Shown here piece by piece: positions 1 to 8,900 of a stretch of DNA of 13,421 nucleotides. The stretch is from Rubrobacter sp. GTDB lineage: Bacteria; Actinomycetota; Rubrobacteria; Rubrobacterales; Rubrobacteraceae. The stretch lies in NCBI GenBank assembly GCA_013815485.1, contig JACDGB010000013.1, positions 1-13,421 on the forward strand, given 5' to 3'. The notes under the pieces were generated by a model. That model was given only the letters and a program-made list of their open reading frames with translations. It made no database searches and was not told the origin of the DNA. The translations under genes were made by a program, and so were the position numbers. Position 1 is the stretch's first letter, and each line of letters starts with the position of its first letter.

Positions 1-1111
1 CGGCATCGAGTACCTCGGCCAGCTCGCAGGCGGCGTGCGTGAGGGCGTCGTAGCGATCACCCCTGCCCCAGGTTGACGAAGCAGTAATGTCCCGACCATA
101 GTTGATGGCCCCCTCGGCGGCCCGGCAGATGCGGTCCATCTCCTGAATGCTCTGCAACGGATAACGCCCCACCGCCGTCTCCCCGGAAGTCATGACCGCG
201 TCCGCCCGGTCGAAGATGGCGTTCGCCACGTCCGAGACCTCGGCGCGGGTGGGACGCGGATTTCGCATCATCGAGTCGAGCATCTGGGTGGCGACGATCA
301 CTGGCGTTCCTAGACGCCTGCAACGCGCGATCATGCGCTTTTGCTCGATTGGCACCCGTTCGGCGGAAAGCTCGACCGCCAAGTCCCCACGCGCCACCAT
401 AATCCCATCCGATGCGCGGATGATCTCCTCGATGTTATCTATGGCCTCGTGCTTTTCGATCTTGGAGATCACCAGCGCATCACCGCCTAGCTCCTGGATC
501 CGCTCCTTCAGTTCCAGCACCTCATCGTCCGTGCGAACGAACGAAGTAGCGATCCAGTCGGGGTTGAGCTCCTTGATCCCGAACTCCAGATCCTCCAGGT
601 CCTTCGGCGTGAGACCCTTTATGGAGAGCGATGAATCCGGGAAGTTGAGTCCCTTGTGAGATGAAACCGGACCACCCTCGATGACCTCGCAGATGATATC
701 GCCGCCCTCGATACGCTCCACCCGGAGGCCGAGGAGGCCATCGTCTATGAGAAGGCGATGTCCCGGTTTCACGTCCTCGGCGAGCCGGTCGTATGTGGTG
801 GCGAGCCGGCTGGCGTCCCCGACGAAGTCCCCGGCGGCGATGGTCACCCGGTTGCCCTCGTACAGTTCCGTGCCGTCCTCGACATCGCCGGTGCGGATCT
901 TCGGTCCCTGCAAATCCTGCATGATCGCCACGTTGCGCCCCCGCTCGTGGGCCGCCTCGCGGATGATTCGGGCGTTCTCCAGGTGTACGCTGTGGTCGCC
1001 GTGGCTGAAGTTGAACCGCGCGCAGTCAACCCCGCAGTTGACGAGATCCCGTATCCGCTCCTCCGAGGAGGTCGCCGGGCCCAGCGTCGCGACTATCTTG
1101 GTCCGGCGCAC
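1..1111 (-). CDS. pyk: Pyruvate kinase, C-terminus cut off by window edge
   Basis: Pyruvate kinase transfers phosphate from phosphoenolpyruvate to ADP in the cytoplasm, the last step of glycolysis. I translated the minus strand from GTG at 1111; it stays open for 370 codons to the window edge, so roughly the last 100 or more residues (C-terminal allosteric domain) are missing. Visible family motifs: ATLGPATSS near the start, ARFNFSHG with Arg32, Asn34 and Ser36, DLQGPKIRTG (66-75), the ISKIEK segment with catalytic Lys217 and metal ligand Glu219, MVARGDLAVEL with Asp243, and ATQMLDSM plus RPTRAEVSDVANA around 274-299. The start lies one base after the enolase stop (TAA-C-GTG), with an AGGAAGGGGG ribosome-binding stretch inside the end of eno, so it is almost surely co-transcribed and translationally coupled with eno. 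Family call is secure; only the missing end is unknown. Confidence 0.96.
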   Translation of the reverse strand, partial: MRRTKIVATLGPATSSEERIRDLVNCGVDCARFNFSHGDHSVHLENARIIREAAHERGRNVAIMQDLQGPKIRTGDVEDGTELYEGNRVTIAAGDFVGDASRLATTYDRLAEDVKPGHRLLIDDGLLGLRVERIEGGDIICEVIEGGPVSSHKGLNFPDSSLSIKGLTPKDLEDLEFGIKELNPDWIATSFVRTDDEVLELKERIQELGGDALVISKIEKHEAIDNIEEIIRASDGIMVARGDLAVELSAERVPIEQKRMIARCRRLGTPVIVATQMLDSMMRNPRPTRAEVSDVANAIFDRADAVMTSGETAVGRYPLQSIQEMDRICRAAEGAINYGRDITASSTWGRGDRYDALTHAACELAEVLDA

Positions 1112-1112
1112 G

Positions 1113-2438
<1,326 letters not shown>

Positions 2439-2488
2439 CTATGCAGCCCGTAACTCTACGACGTTAGCGGACGTGATGCTACGGCAAG

Positions 2489-2549
2489 CGTACCGTAAAA
2501 ACGCCGGGAGGAAACCAAAAGGGCCGCAAAAGCCCTTCCGGCGGGTACG
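2489..2549 (-). terminator. Nested inverted repeats with T tract, likely terminator or attenuator
   Basis: It lies just after the lipoprotein gene and before eno. Three nested perfect inverted repeats are visible: CGTACC/GGTACG (2489-2494 with 2544-2549), CGCCGG/CCGGCG (2502-2507 with 2538-2543) and AAGGGC/GCCCTT (2519-2524 with 2532-2537). Read on the minus strand, the middle stem ends in a TTTTT run (2501-2497), as expected of an intrinsic terminator. The outermost pair encloses that T run, which an ordinary terminator does not need. Its position could fully or partly separate eno-pyk expression from the upstream gene. The pairing is seen directly; termination is inferred. Confidence 0.6.
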
Positions 2550-2552
2550 AAC

Positions 2553-3647
2553 TTATTCTCCAGAGGGTTGTGGGGAAGCCGAACCCGGCTGGGCGGATGC
2601 AGGTTGGCTCGGGGGCGACTGCGGCGGCTCGTAGCCGTTCAGGTATTTGACGTTGCGGTCCTCGATCTGGCCCTCTATCCACTGCTGAAACTTTTCGGAC
2701 TCCTGCTGGGAAGCGAGCTGCTGGCGGATACCATCCTCCGCCTCCGAGAACGGCGTTACAGACTCATCCTGTATTTCCGTGACCTCGATGAGGTGGAACC
2801 CGAACTCGGTCTCGATGGGGCCGACGATCTCACCCTGCTCCGCGTTGAAGAGGGCGTCGTTGAAGTTGGGGACGGTCATATCCTGCTCCAGGCAACCGAG
2901 GTCGCCGCCCTTCGCCGCGCTCTGCGGGTCCTGCGAGAACTCCTCCGCGAGCGGCCCGAACTCCTCGCCGTCCTGGAGTTGGGTCTTGACCTCCTCGGCC
3001 TTCTGTTCCTGGTCGTTGTTGAAGAGGATGTGCCGGGCGCAACGCTGCGGCGCGTTGGAGAACTCAGCCTCCTTGTTCTGCTCGTAGTAGTCGCGGACAT
3101 CCTGATCCGAAGGCTGCGCGTCGCCCGTGATCTTTTCCTGAACTTTCTGAAGGGGCAGGTTCTGGCGGATATCATCGCGTAGCTGGTCTTCGGTCAGGTT
3201 GTTCTGCTCCAGAGCCTGTTTGAAGGCTTCATCCCGGCTCACGTCCGCCGGAGCCTGGCTGGCGACCTGCTCCTTGATAGTCTCGATCTCCTGGTTCACG
3301 TCCTGGTCGGAGACCGTTATGTTCTGCTCCTCGGCGTATGCGCGGGAGACTTCGAGAGCCACGATCTGGGGCAAGGCTTGCTGCACCATCGTGTCGTACT
3401 GCGGGGAGTCCGGCTTTACCTCGCCCATCCCGCTCTGCTGGGCGAGGAGCGTCACCTGCTCCTGGACCTCGCTCTCGGTGATCTCACCCCCACGGAAGAC
3501 CGCGACCTTCTTCGCCTCAGACCCCGCATCGGCGGTCGGGTCGGCGGGCTGACATCCCGCCATAGCTACGAGAAGGATGGAAACGAAACCAGCAACGAGC
3601 CAGGTTCTCCTGGCAAAATACTCTCTCAAGACGACGAAAACCCTCAC
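2553..3647 (-). CDS. Parvulin-type (PpiC/SurA-like) peptidyl-prolyl isomerase lipoprotein
   Basis: Probably a membrane-anchored folding factor acting outside the cytoplasmic membrane, as in the PrsA/SurA group. From GTG 3647 it is 364 residues: a charged start with Arg-Arg, a hydrophobic stretch (about 17-30), a lipobox ending Met-Ala-Gly-Cys with Cys32 as the lipidated residue, a SurA-N-like helical region rich in Gln and Glu (about 45-190), then a parvulin domain (about 195-300) with RCARHILF, AEEFSQDP, KGGDLGC and GFHLIEVTEI. The tail is rich in Pro, Ser and Gln. The frame extends to a TTG at 3677, but that overlaps the -10 box, so it cannot be used. GTG 3647 and TTG 3629 both preserve the lipobox; GTG has AGGA only three bases upstream, so the start is uncertain. 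The slot matches that of the lipoprotein gene between mfd and eno in other actinobacteria. Confidence 0.88.
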   Translation of the reverse strand: MRVFVVLREYFARRTWLVAGFVSILLVAMAGCQPADPTADAGSEAKKVAVFRGGEITESEVQEQVTLLAQQSGMGEVKPDSPQYDTMVQQALPQIVALEVSRAYAEEQNITVSDQDVNQEIETIKEQVASQAPADVSRDEAFKQALEQNNLTEDQLRDDIRQNLPLQKVQEKITGDAQPSDQDVRDYYEQNKEAEFSNAPQRCARHILFNNDQEQKAEEVKTQLQDGEEFGPLAEEFSQDPQSAAKGGDLGCLEQDMTVPNFNDALFNAEQGEIVGPIETEFGFHLIEVTEIQDESVTPFSEAEDGIRQQLASQQESEKFQQWIEGQIEDRNVKYLNGYEPPQSPPSQPASAQPGSASPQPSGE

Positions 3648-3676
3648 TAATCCTAGAGTGCAGTGGAACGCGAACA

Positions 3677-3685
3677 ATTATAACA
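3677..3685 (-). promoter_or_regulatory. Extended -10 promoter of the lipoprotein gene
   Basis: On the minus strand the sequence TGTTATAAT gives a perfect TATAAT (3682-3677) preceded by the TG of an extended -10 element (3685-3684). No good -35 hexamer is present at the usual distance, as is typical for extended -10 promoters. Transcription would begin near 3670, about 23 bases before the GTG at 3647. It lies between the stop of the membrane-protein gene (3718) and the lipoprotein gene, so the latter has its own transcription start. Confidence 0.65.
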
Positions 3686-3717
3686 CGGGCCTCTCGACGG
3701 CCAGCTTAAACTCTTAT

Positions 3718-4839
3718 CTACAGACGTTCGATTCTCTTTAAAGCCTTCGTTATTTCGTCGTCGGGGTCTGGAAAGCGGATGATCCAGTACCCCTCAAACC
3801 TCTTGCGCGACTCCTTCGCCGCCTCCGAGAAGTCGATCCCGGCCTCCTTCAGCTTTTTGGCCTCCGTTTCATGAAGCGACGAGGTGAAGGCTTCCGCCTG
3901 CATCCTTCGAATGTGATAGTTGAGGTACACGAATAGAATAAAGAATACCGATGCCAGAAGTCTCTCGGCGTCTTTGTAGCCGTTCTTGCGAGTCCAGCGT
4001 GCTCCTTCTGCGGAGCGTTCTAGTGGTCTGGTGTTGAAGTTGATGCTCACACCGAACGTCCTCTCGGTCGTACCCATCTCGACGAAGGTGTCAGCGAGGA
4101 CTTCCAACGCCTCCGTGTCCTTTACCTCTACTGTGGCTTCTCCAAAGGGCTGGAGGCTGTCCACCAAGTAGTAGATACTCTCGGCTGGACCCAACCTTCC
4201 CAGCAGAGAGTCTGTGGCGTCCCTTACGAAGGTGCAAACTTCCCGCTCGATCCAGACGTTATCAGTGCGCTTCTGTGGGAACTGGTACTCGAAGAAGCTG
4301 GGCTTTCTTTTCTTGAGTCGGGGCTTTTGCTCCCGCACGTACCATTGCAGGAAATAACTCAGGTGGTTCATGCTCAGGTGCAGGCTCATGTAGTCGGTGG
4401 AGAGCGCCAGGTTGTTTAGAGATTCGCCGAGGCCACGGACGGCCAGGGAGACGGTGTTGCGATCCGCACGTTCGACTCCTTCGACTGCCCTGGAGAAGAC
4501 AAACCCGGAGAATTCCGCTGGGCTGACCCGCGCGAACCACACTGCGGCGAACCGCGCCAGGGCCATGAAGGTCAGTATCAGGGGGCCAACGGTTGCCGCC
4601 GCCCATTCTTGAGTGGACCGACTGGCGGACGGGCCGCTCAAGTCCAGCCATCCCAGGAGGAAGATGCAGAGGACGGGCACCTCAAAGAGCAGGACAACGA
4701 CGAACATGAATCCCGGACTGTTCACAACCAGTGCCTCGGCCCTTCCAGTGTAGGCGGTGGCCTGCTGCTGGATGATGAGCACTATCACACCGAAGGCTAT
4801 CGTCACAGGGATGGCAGCGAACTGCGCCAAGGAGGACAA
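3718..4839 (-). CDS. Hypothetical membrane protein, probably 5'-truncated by a nonsense codon
   Basis: Family not recognised. The open part from TTG 4839 encodes 373 residues. Three likely membrane segments lie at about 7-25, 43-65 and 80-103, followed by a mostly soluble region with a Lys/Arg-rich patch (about 174-180, KPRLKKRKP), a weakly hydrophobic stretch at 294-310 and a charged C-terminus. The layout of paired N-terminal helices with a hydrophilic remainder loosely resembles DUF2254-like proteins; this is only an impression. The TTG start has no ribosome-binding site at a useful distance, whereas the reading frame continues upstream through a TAG to a better start (see 4840-4962). Base composition is lower than the neighbours: bases 3901-3960 contain 24 G/C of 60, against 48 of 60 in mfd bases 7681-7740. 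This suggests transfer or relaxed selection. It may be expressed as a short form or be a pseudogene. Confidence 0.6.
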   Translation of the reverse strand: MSSLAQFAAIPVTIAFGVIVLIIQQQATAYTGRAEALVVNSPGFMFVVVLLFEVPVLCIFLLGWLDLSGPSASRSTQEWAAATVGPLILTFMALARFAAVWFARVSPAEFSGFVFSRAVEGVERADRNTVSLAVRGLGESLNNLALSTDYMSLHLSMNHLSYFLQWYVREQKPRLKKRKPSFFEYQFPQKRTDNVWIEREVCTFVRDATDSLLGRLGPAESIYYLVDSLQPFGEATVEVKDTEALEVLADTFVEMGTTERTFGVSINFNTRPLERSAEGARWTRKNGYKDAERLLASVFFILFVYLNYHIRRMQAEAFTSSLHETEAKKLKEAGIDFSEAAKESRKRFEGYWIIRFPDPDDEITKALKRIERL

Positions 4840-4962
4840 GAAGGTCGAGATGGCCTCGGGATTGTTGGAGAGGAAGGTCCGTCCAGAGAGTCTCTACGCT
4901 ATTACTGCCAACCCCAAGGAGGTCAGAACAAGCAGCGAGGACTTCATCAGAGCACGGATCAA
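4840..4962 (-). pseudogene. Apparent lost N-terminus of the membrane protein, broken by TAG
   Basis: In the same frame as the gene ending at 3718, TTG at 4962 is preceded by GAGAGG at nine bases and followed by MIRALMKSSLLVLTSLGLAV-IA, a good first membrane helix. A TAG stop at 4896-4894 then interrupts the frame, and 18 more codons run without a break into the open part at 4839. ATG at 4947 is a second possible start. The good ribosome-binding site, the membrane-helix character and the possible promoter upstream (5031-5002) argue that the true gene began here. An alternative is a 22-residue leader peptide. A sequencing error at the TAG cannot be excluded. Confidence 0.5.
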
Positions 4963-5001
4963 GCGTTAAAACCTCTCGGCTATCGTGATCTCTTGGTGTG
5001 C

Positions 5002-5031
5002 AATTTATTCTTCAAAGTTGGCGACTCCCAA
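5002..5031 (-). promoter_or_regulatory. Possible promoter of the interrupted membrane-protein gene
   Basis: TTGGGA (5031-5026) resembles a -35 box (four of six) and TAAATT (5007-5002) a -10 box (four of six), with an 18-base spacer. Transcription would start near 4995, about 33 bases before the TTG at 4962 and upstream of its GAGAGG site, which fits the longer form of that gene. Only weak matches, so low confidence. The rest of 5032-5276 is the divergent intergenic region; I found no convincing plus-strand promoter, repeat or RNA gene in it. Confidence 0.3.
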
Positions 5032-5276
5032 TGGTTGCCCTCTCGCCACTCCCTGACCTTCGATACGAGGATCTGATGCAGATGATCCATCTACCCCTCT
5101 CCAAGCCGTCCCTCTTGGCGAAGCTACACTTTAAAGGTACTCCATAAACAGACTGCCGGCTACCCCCGAAGACAGCGGGCGGGGAGCGTGTGAAACTCAG
5201 GGGGCCGGGGTAAGCCGTGGATGGGATATCAAGGAAGGTCCTGGCGACGAGGTTCGGGGGACGGAAGGTTGGCTGG

Positions 5277-5825
5277 ATGAGCATTCGGGATCAGGAACGG
5301 CGTCAGAGGGAAGTCGAGCGGAGGATAGATGATCGTATGCGCCGGGCTAACAGGGAGGTCCGGCAGAGGATAGATCAGCGCGCGAATGCGGCCTCGCGTC
5401 GGGCGGAGCAGGTGAAACGCAGGATCGAGAAGGGTGACATCGAGCCTCGTCCCCTGCCAGGTATGCGAGAGGATTCGCTGGAATCCATGCAGTCAATGCC
5501 ATCCATGAAGTCTTCGCCTTCCATGCCTTCGATGGAGTCGGCGGACTACGCGAGCGAGGTGACAGAAGAGGAAGCCGACGCGGGCATGATGAGGGACATG
5601 CCTCTTCGAGGGGTCATGCCATACGATCCCGCGAGCGCGGAGGAAGACCTCGCGCAAAGGGTCACCGAGGACACTGGTTCCGGCGGAGACCCGCACGCGC
5701 ACAACGAACGCAAGGCGGATGAAATCTCCGAACAGATGACCGAGGACACCGGCACCGAGGGTGACATGACCGAGCACGCCGAGCGTAAGGTGGACCAGAT
5801 GGGACAAGAGCTTTTCGAGGAATAA
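5277..5825 (+). CDS. Hypothetical charged, low-complexity protein with a 25-residue tandem repeat
   Basis: Not recognised. It is the only plus-strand gene in the window. From ATG 5277 the product is 182 residues, with no signal peptide or membrane segment. Residues about 3-60 are extremely rich in Arg, Glu and Gln and would form a charged helix or coiled coil. A low-complexity stretch of Ser-Met-Pro units follows at about 72-90, then an acidic region. Residues 129-153 and 154-178 form a tandem repeat built on (V/M)TEDTG...ERK. I chose ATG 5277 because GGAAGG lies eight bases before it and the following residues start the helix; GTG 5217 in the same frame would add 20 residues. Composition suggests a cytoplasmic, largely disordered protein. 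It runs toward mfd, 125 bases from its end, and diverges from the membrane-protein gene. Function unknown. Confidence 0.65.
   Translation: MSIRDQERRQREVERRIDDRMRRANREVRQRIDQRANAASRRAEQVKRRIEKGDIEPRPLPGMREDSLESMQSMPSMKSSPSMPSMESADYASEVTEEEADAGMMRDMPLRGVMPYDPASAEEDLAQRVTEDTGSGGDPHAHNERKADEISEQMTEDTGTEGDMTEHAERKVDQMGQELFEE
5661..5810 (+). repeat. Two-copy 75-bp in-frame tandem repeat
   Basis: Bases 5661-5735 and 5736-5810 encode two diverged 25-residue units sharing TEDTG, a Gly-Asp pair and ERK followed by Asp. The period is exactly 75 bases (25 codons). The copies differ at many bases, so the duplication is not recent and its amino-acid pattern seems to be kept. Confidence 0.7.
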
Positions 5826-5828
5826 CGG

Positions 5829-5863
5829 AGCGGTCAGCTTTCAGCAAGAACGAAAGGACCGCT
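5829..5863. terminator. Possible bidirectional terminator hairpin between convergent genes
   Basis: A perfect seven-base inverted repeat, AGCGGTC (5829-5835) with GACCGCT (5857-5863), begins four bases after the stop of the 5277-5825 gene and lies between it and the end of mfd. A shorter alternative pairing, TCAGC/GCTGA (5841-5845 with 5861-5865), overlaps it. No T run follows on either strand, so termination would be of the T-tract-poor kind common in high-G+C actinobacteria, or absent. Nothing else is evident in 5864-5950. Confidence 0.4.
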
Positions 5864-5950
5864 GATACGGAATCCGCTTGATCTCTGGCAGGTTTGGCGT
5901 GCGGATCTCAAGCTCTTTTCGACTCACGCAAAATAGACGAAACGAATTCT

Positions 5951-8900
5951 TCACCCGGAATCCCCGAGTGCCCGCAGCGCCGTCTCGGCGAGTTCGAGCG
6001 GAGTCAGGTCCGAGCCGCGCACCGTGACCCGGCCTTCGCGGCCCGCGACCACGCCGCCGGTGTCTCTACGGAGCAGTGCCGGGGTCTGCGCGGTCACGCC
6101 GACGATGCTCAAACCTCCGGAGCGATAGCTCACGGAGGCCGCCCCCGCCTGACGCGCCAGGAGCTTTATGCGCTGGAGGCCGAGGAGGTTGAGCGCTGGC
6201 TCAGGAAGCTCTCCGAAGCGATCCGTCAACTCTTCAGCCAGGTCATCCACTTCGACGAGCGAGCCGAGGCCGGAGGCGCGGCGGTAGAGGTCCACGCGCT
6301 CGATCTCATCCATCACGTACTCTGGCGGCAAATACGCATCGAGCGGCAACTCCACGATGACGGGCCGCTCATCCTGACGCTCCGGGGCTCTGCCCTTCGC
6401 CTCCTCGACCGCTTCCTCAAGCAGTCGTAGATACATCTCGAAGCCGACGGCTGCGATCTGGCCGGATTGCTCTCCGCCCAGCAGGTTGCCCGCGCCCCGA
6501 ATCTCCAGATCTCGCATCGCGATGGCGAAGCCACTCCCTAGTTCCGTGAAGTCCATCAATGCTTCGAGGCGCTTCTGAGACTCGGCGGTTGCCCCGAGCG
6601 GGGCGAAGAGGTAAGCGTATCCCTGATGGGTGGAACGCCCGATCCGGCCTCGCAATTGATAGAGTTGCGCAAGTCCCATCGCGTCGGCGCGATCCACGAT
6701 CAGGGTGTTCGCCGTCGCCACGTCCAGCCCACTCTCCACGATGGTCGTCGTGACGAGCGCGTCATATTCTCCTTCGAGGAAGCCACGCATCACATCTTCG
6801 AGCGCACGCTCCGGCATCTGGCCGTGCGCCGTCACGAACCTCACGCCCGGCACGATAGAGCGCAGCCTCTCGGTGACCTCGTCTATGGTCTCGACGCGGT
6901 TGTGGACGAAGAAAATCTGGCCGTCGCGGGCGGCTTCGCGCTCGATGGCCCGTTTGACCATGTCTTCCTCGTACGGGCCGACGTGGGTGAGGATGCTGCG
7001 GCGTCCGGCTGGGGGAGTTTCGATCACGCTTATGTCCCGCAGCGCGGCGAGGCCCATCTGCATGGTGCGTGGGATCGGGGTGGCCGTCAGCGTGAGCACA
7101 TCCACGCTGGTCTTGAACTCCTTGATGCGCTCCTTGTGACGGACCCCGAACCGCTGCTCCTCATCCACCACGATGAGCCCAAGATCCGCCGGTTTCACCG
7201 CCACTCCGAGCAGCGCGTGCGTCCCGATCAGCACGTCCACATCACCGGCGGCGAAGTCCGCGATTATCTTCTTCCGATCCGCCGTCCGGGTGAAACGCGA
7301 GAGGCTCTCGACCCTCACGGCGAACTTCCCGAGACGCGCCCGGAAGGTCCGCTCATGTTGCTGAACCAGGATCGTGGTTGGCGCGAGTAGCATGGTCTGC
7401 CGGCCCGCGAGCGCGGACTTGAACGCCGCCCGAACCGCGATCTCCGTCTTCCCGAACCCGACGTCGCCGCACACGAGCCGGTCCATCGGGTGCGGACGCT
7501 GCATGTCCGCCTTGACCGCCGAGATCGCCGCTTGCTGGTCCGGCGTCTCCTGATACGGGAAACTCTCCTCAAGCTCCCGCTCCCACTCCGAGTCCTCCGG
7601 GAAGGCGAAGCCGGGGGCTGAAGCGCGGGCCGCGTGCAACCGGAGCAACTCCCCGGCGAGCGCCTTGACGCGACCGCGCACCCGATCCGTGACCCGCGAC
7701 CACGTCGCGCCGCCGAGCCGGTCCAGCCGCGTGCCCTCGCCACCGATGTACTTGTGCAAAAGCTCCATCTGCTCGTATGGCACGAACAGCGTATCGCCAC
7801 CGCGGTAGCTGACCTCCATGTAGTCCCGCGTCGCCCTGAGCACCTCCCGCGAGACGAGCCCCTCGAAACGCCCGATGCCCTGCGTCGCGTGGACGACGAG
7901 ATCCCCGCCCTTCAGATCCGCGAACGAGGCGAGCGAGCGCCCCGGCCTCCGGTCCCGCGCCTTCCGGCGACGCCCGAAAAGAGCATCCCGCCGCAGCACC
8001 GCAATGCCGCTATCCGGGTAGGTAAAGCCCTCCTCTATCTCTCCAGGGATCGCGTACAGACCCGGCGGCAGGCTCCTGTCGGCCAGGTCTGCTTCCCTGA
8101 CGTGGCGGTGGATCTCCCCAAACGCATACGCCGTCCGCTTCGCCTCCCCCACCGACCCGCACGCGATGAACACGGACATCCCATCGTCTACCAGAGTGTC
8201 GAGCCGCCGCGCCGCTTCCCTCAAAGAACTAGAACTGGCGAACACCCCGGCCGGCGGCGCCGAGACAACCTCCCCCTCCTCGCCGCCCGTGAACTCCACG
8301 TCCGCCGCGGGCGTCTCCCGGTCGTAGAGATTCTCGACGAGACCGTCCAGATTCTCCGGCGTCCCTTCGCTCGGTTCTTCCCGCCACACTCTGACGCTCT
8401 CCGGCAACAGCTCTCGCGCCGAGACAGGAGCCAGGTCCATCAGCAAGGCGTCGAGGCCGGGCACGCGCGCGCCGCGAGCGGCTTCCTCGGGGTAATCGTC
8501 GCTGCCGACCGCAAGGCCGGCGAGGTCGCCTTCGCGGGCCGCGTAGACCGTCACGCCTTCGAGTTCGCGGACGACGCGCTGGGTCGCTAAAGAGACGGCG
8601 CGGACGCTTTCGACCTCGTCGCCCCACCACTCCACGCGCACCGGCGAGCGCCGCGTGCTCGGGAACACGTCCACGATTCCGCCGCGCACCGCGAACTCGC
8701 CGGGTCTGGAGACTCGATCCACTCTCTCATATCCCACAGAGACCAGGAGATCCAGCGCCGCATCCAACTCCAACTCGACCCCGCTTTGGAGCGAGATCGG
8801 CTCGTACAGCGGCGTCCGCTCCATGAACGCCAGCGGCCCAGCCACCACTACGCGGGCGGAGGCGAGAGCGTGCAACGCCCGCTGACGCCGCCCAACTCGG

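Noticed and set aside
2568..3182. 204-codon plus-strand frame rich in Leu and Arg
   Set aside because: Antisense shadow of the parvulin lipoprotein gene, whose domain motifs are clear on the minus strand.
5012..5284. 90-codon minus-strand frame across the divergent intergenic region
   Set aside because: No recognisable motif, overlaps the start of the plus-strand gene, lies over the likely promoter of the membrane-protein gene, and has mixed composition typical of a chance frame.
7634..8590. 318-codon plus-strand frame
   Set aside because: Lies wholly opposite mfd; composition (Arg, Pro, His rich) is that of an antisense frame in high-G+C DNA.
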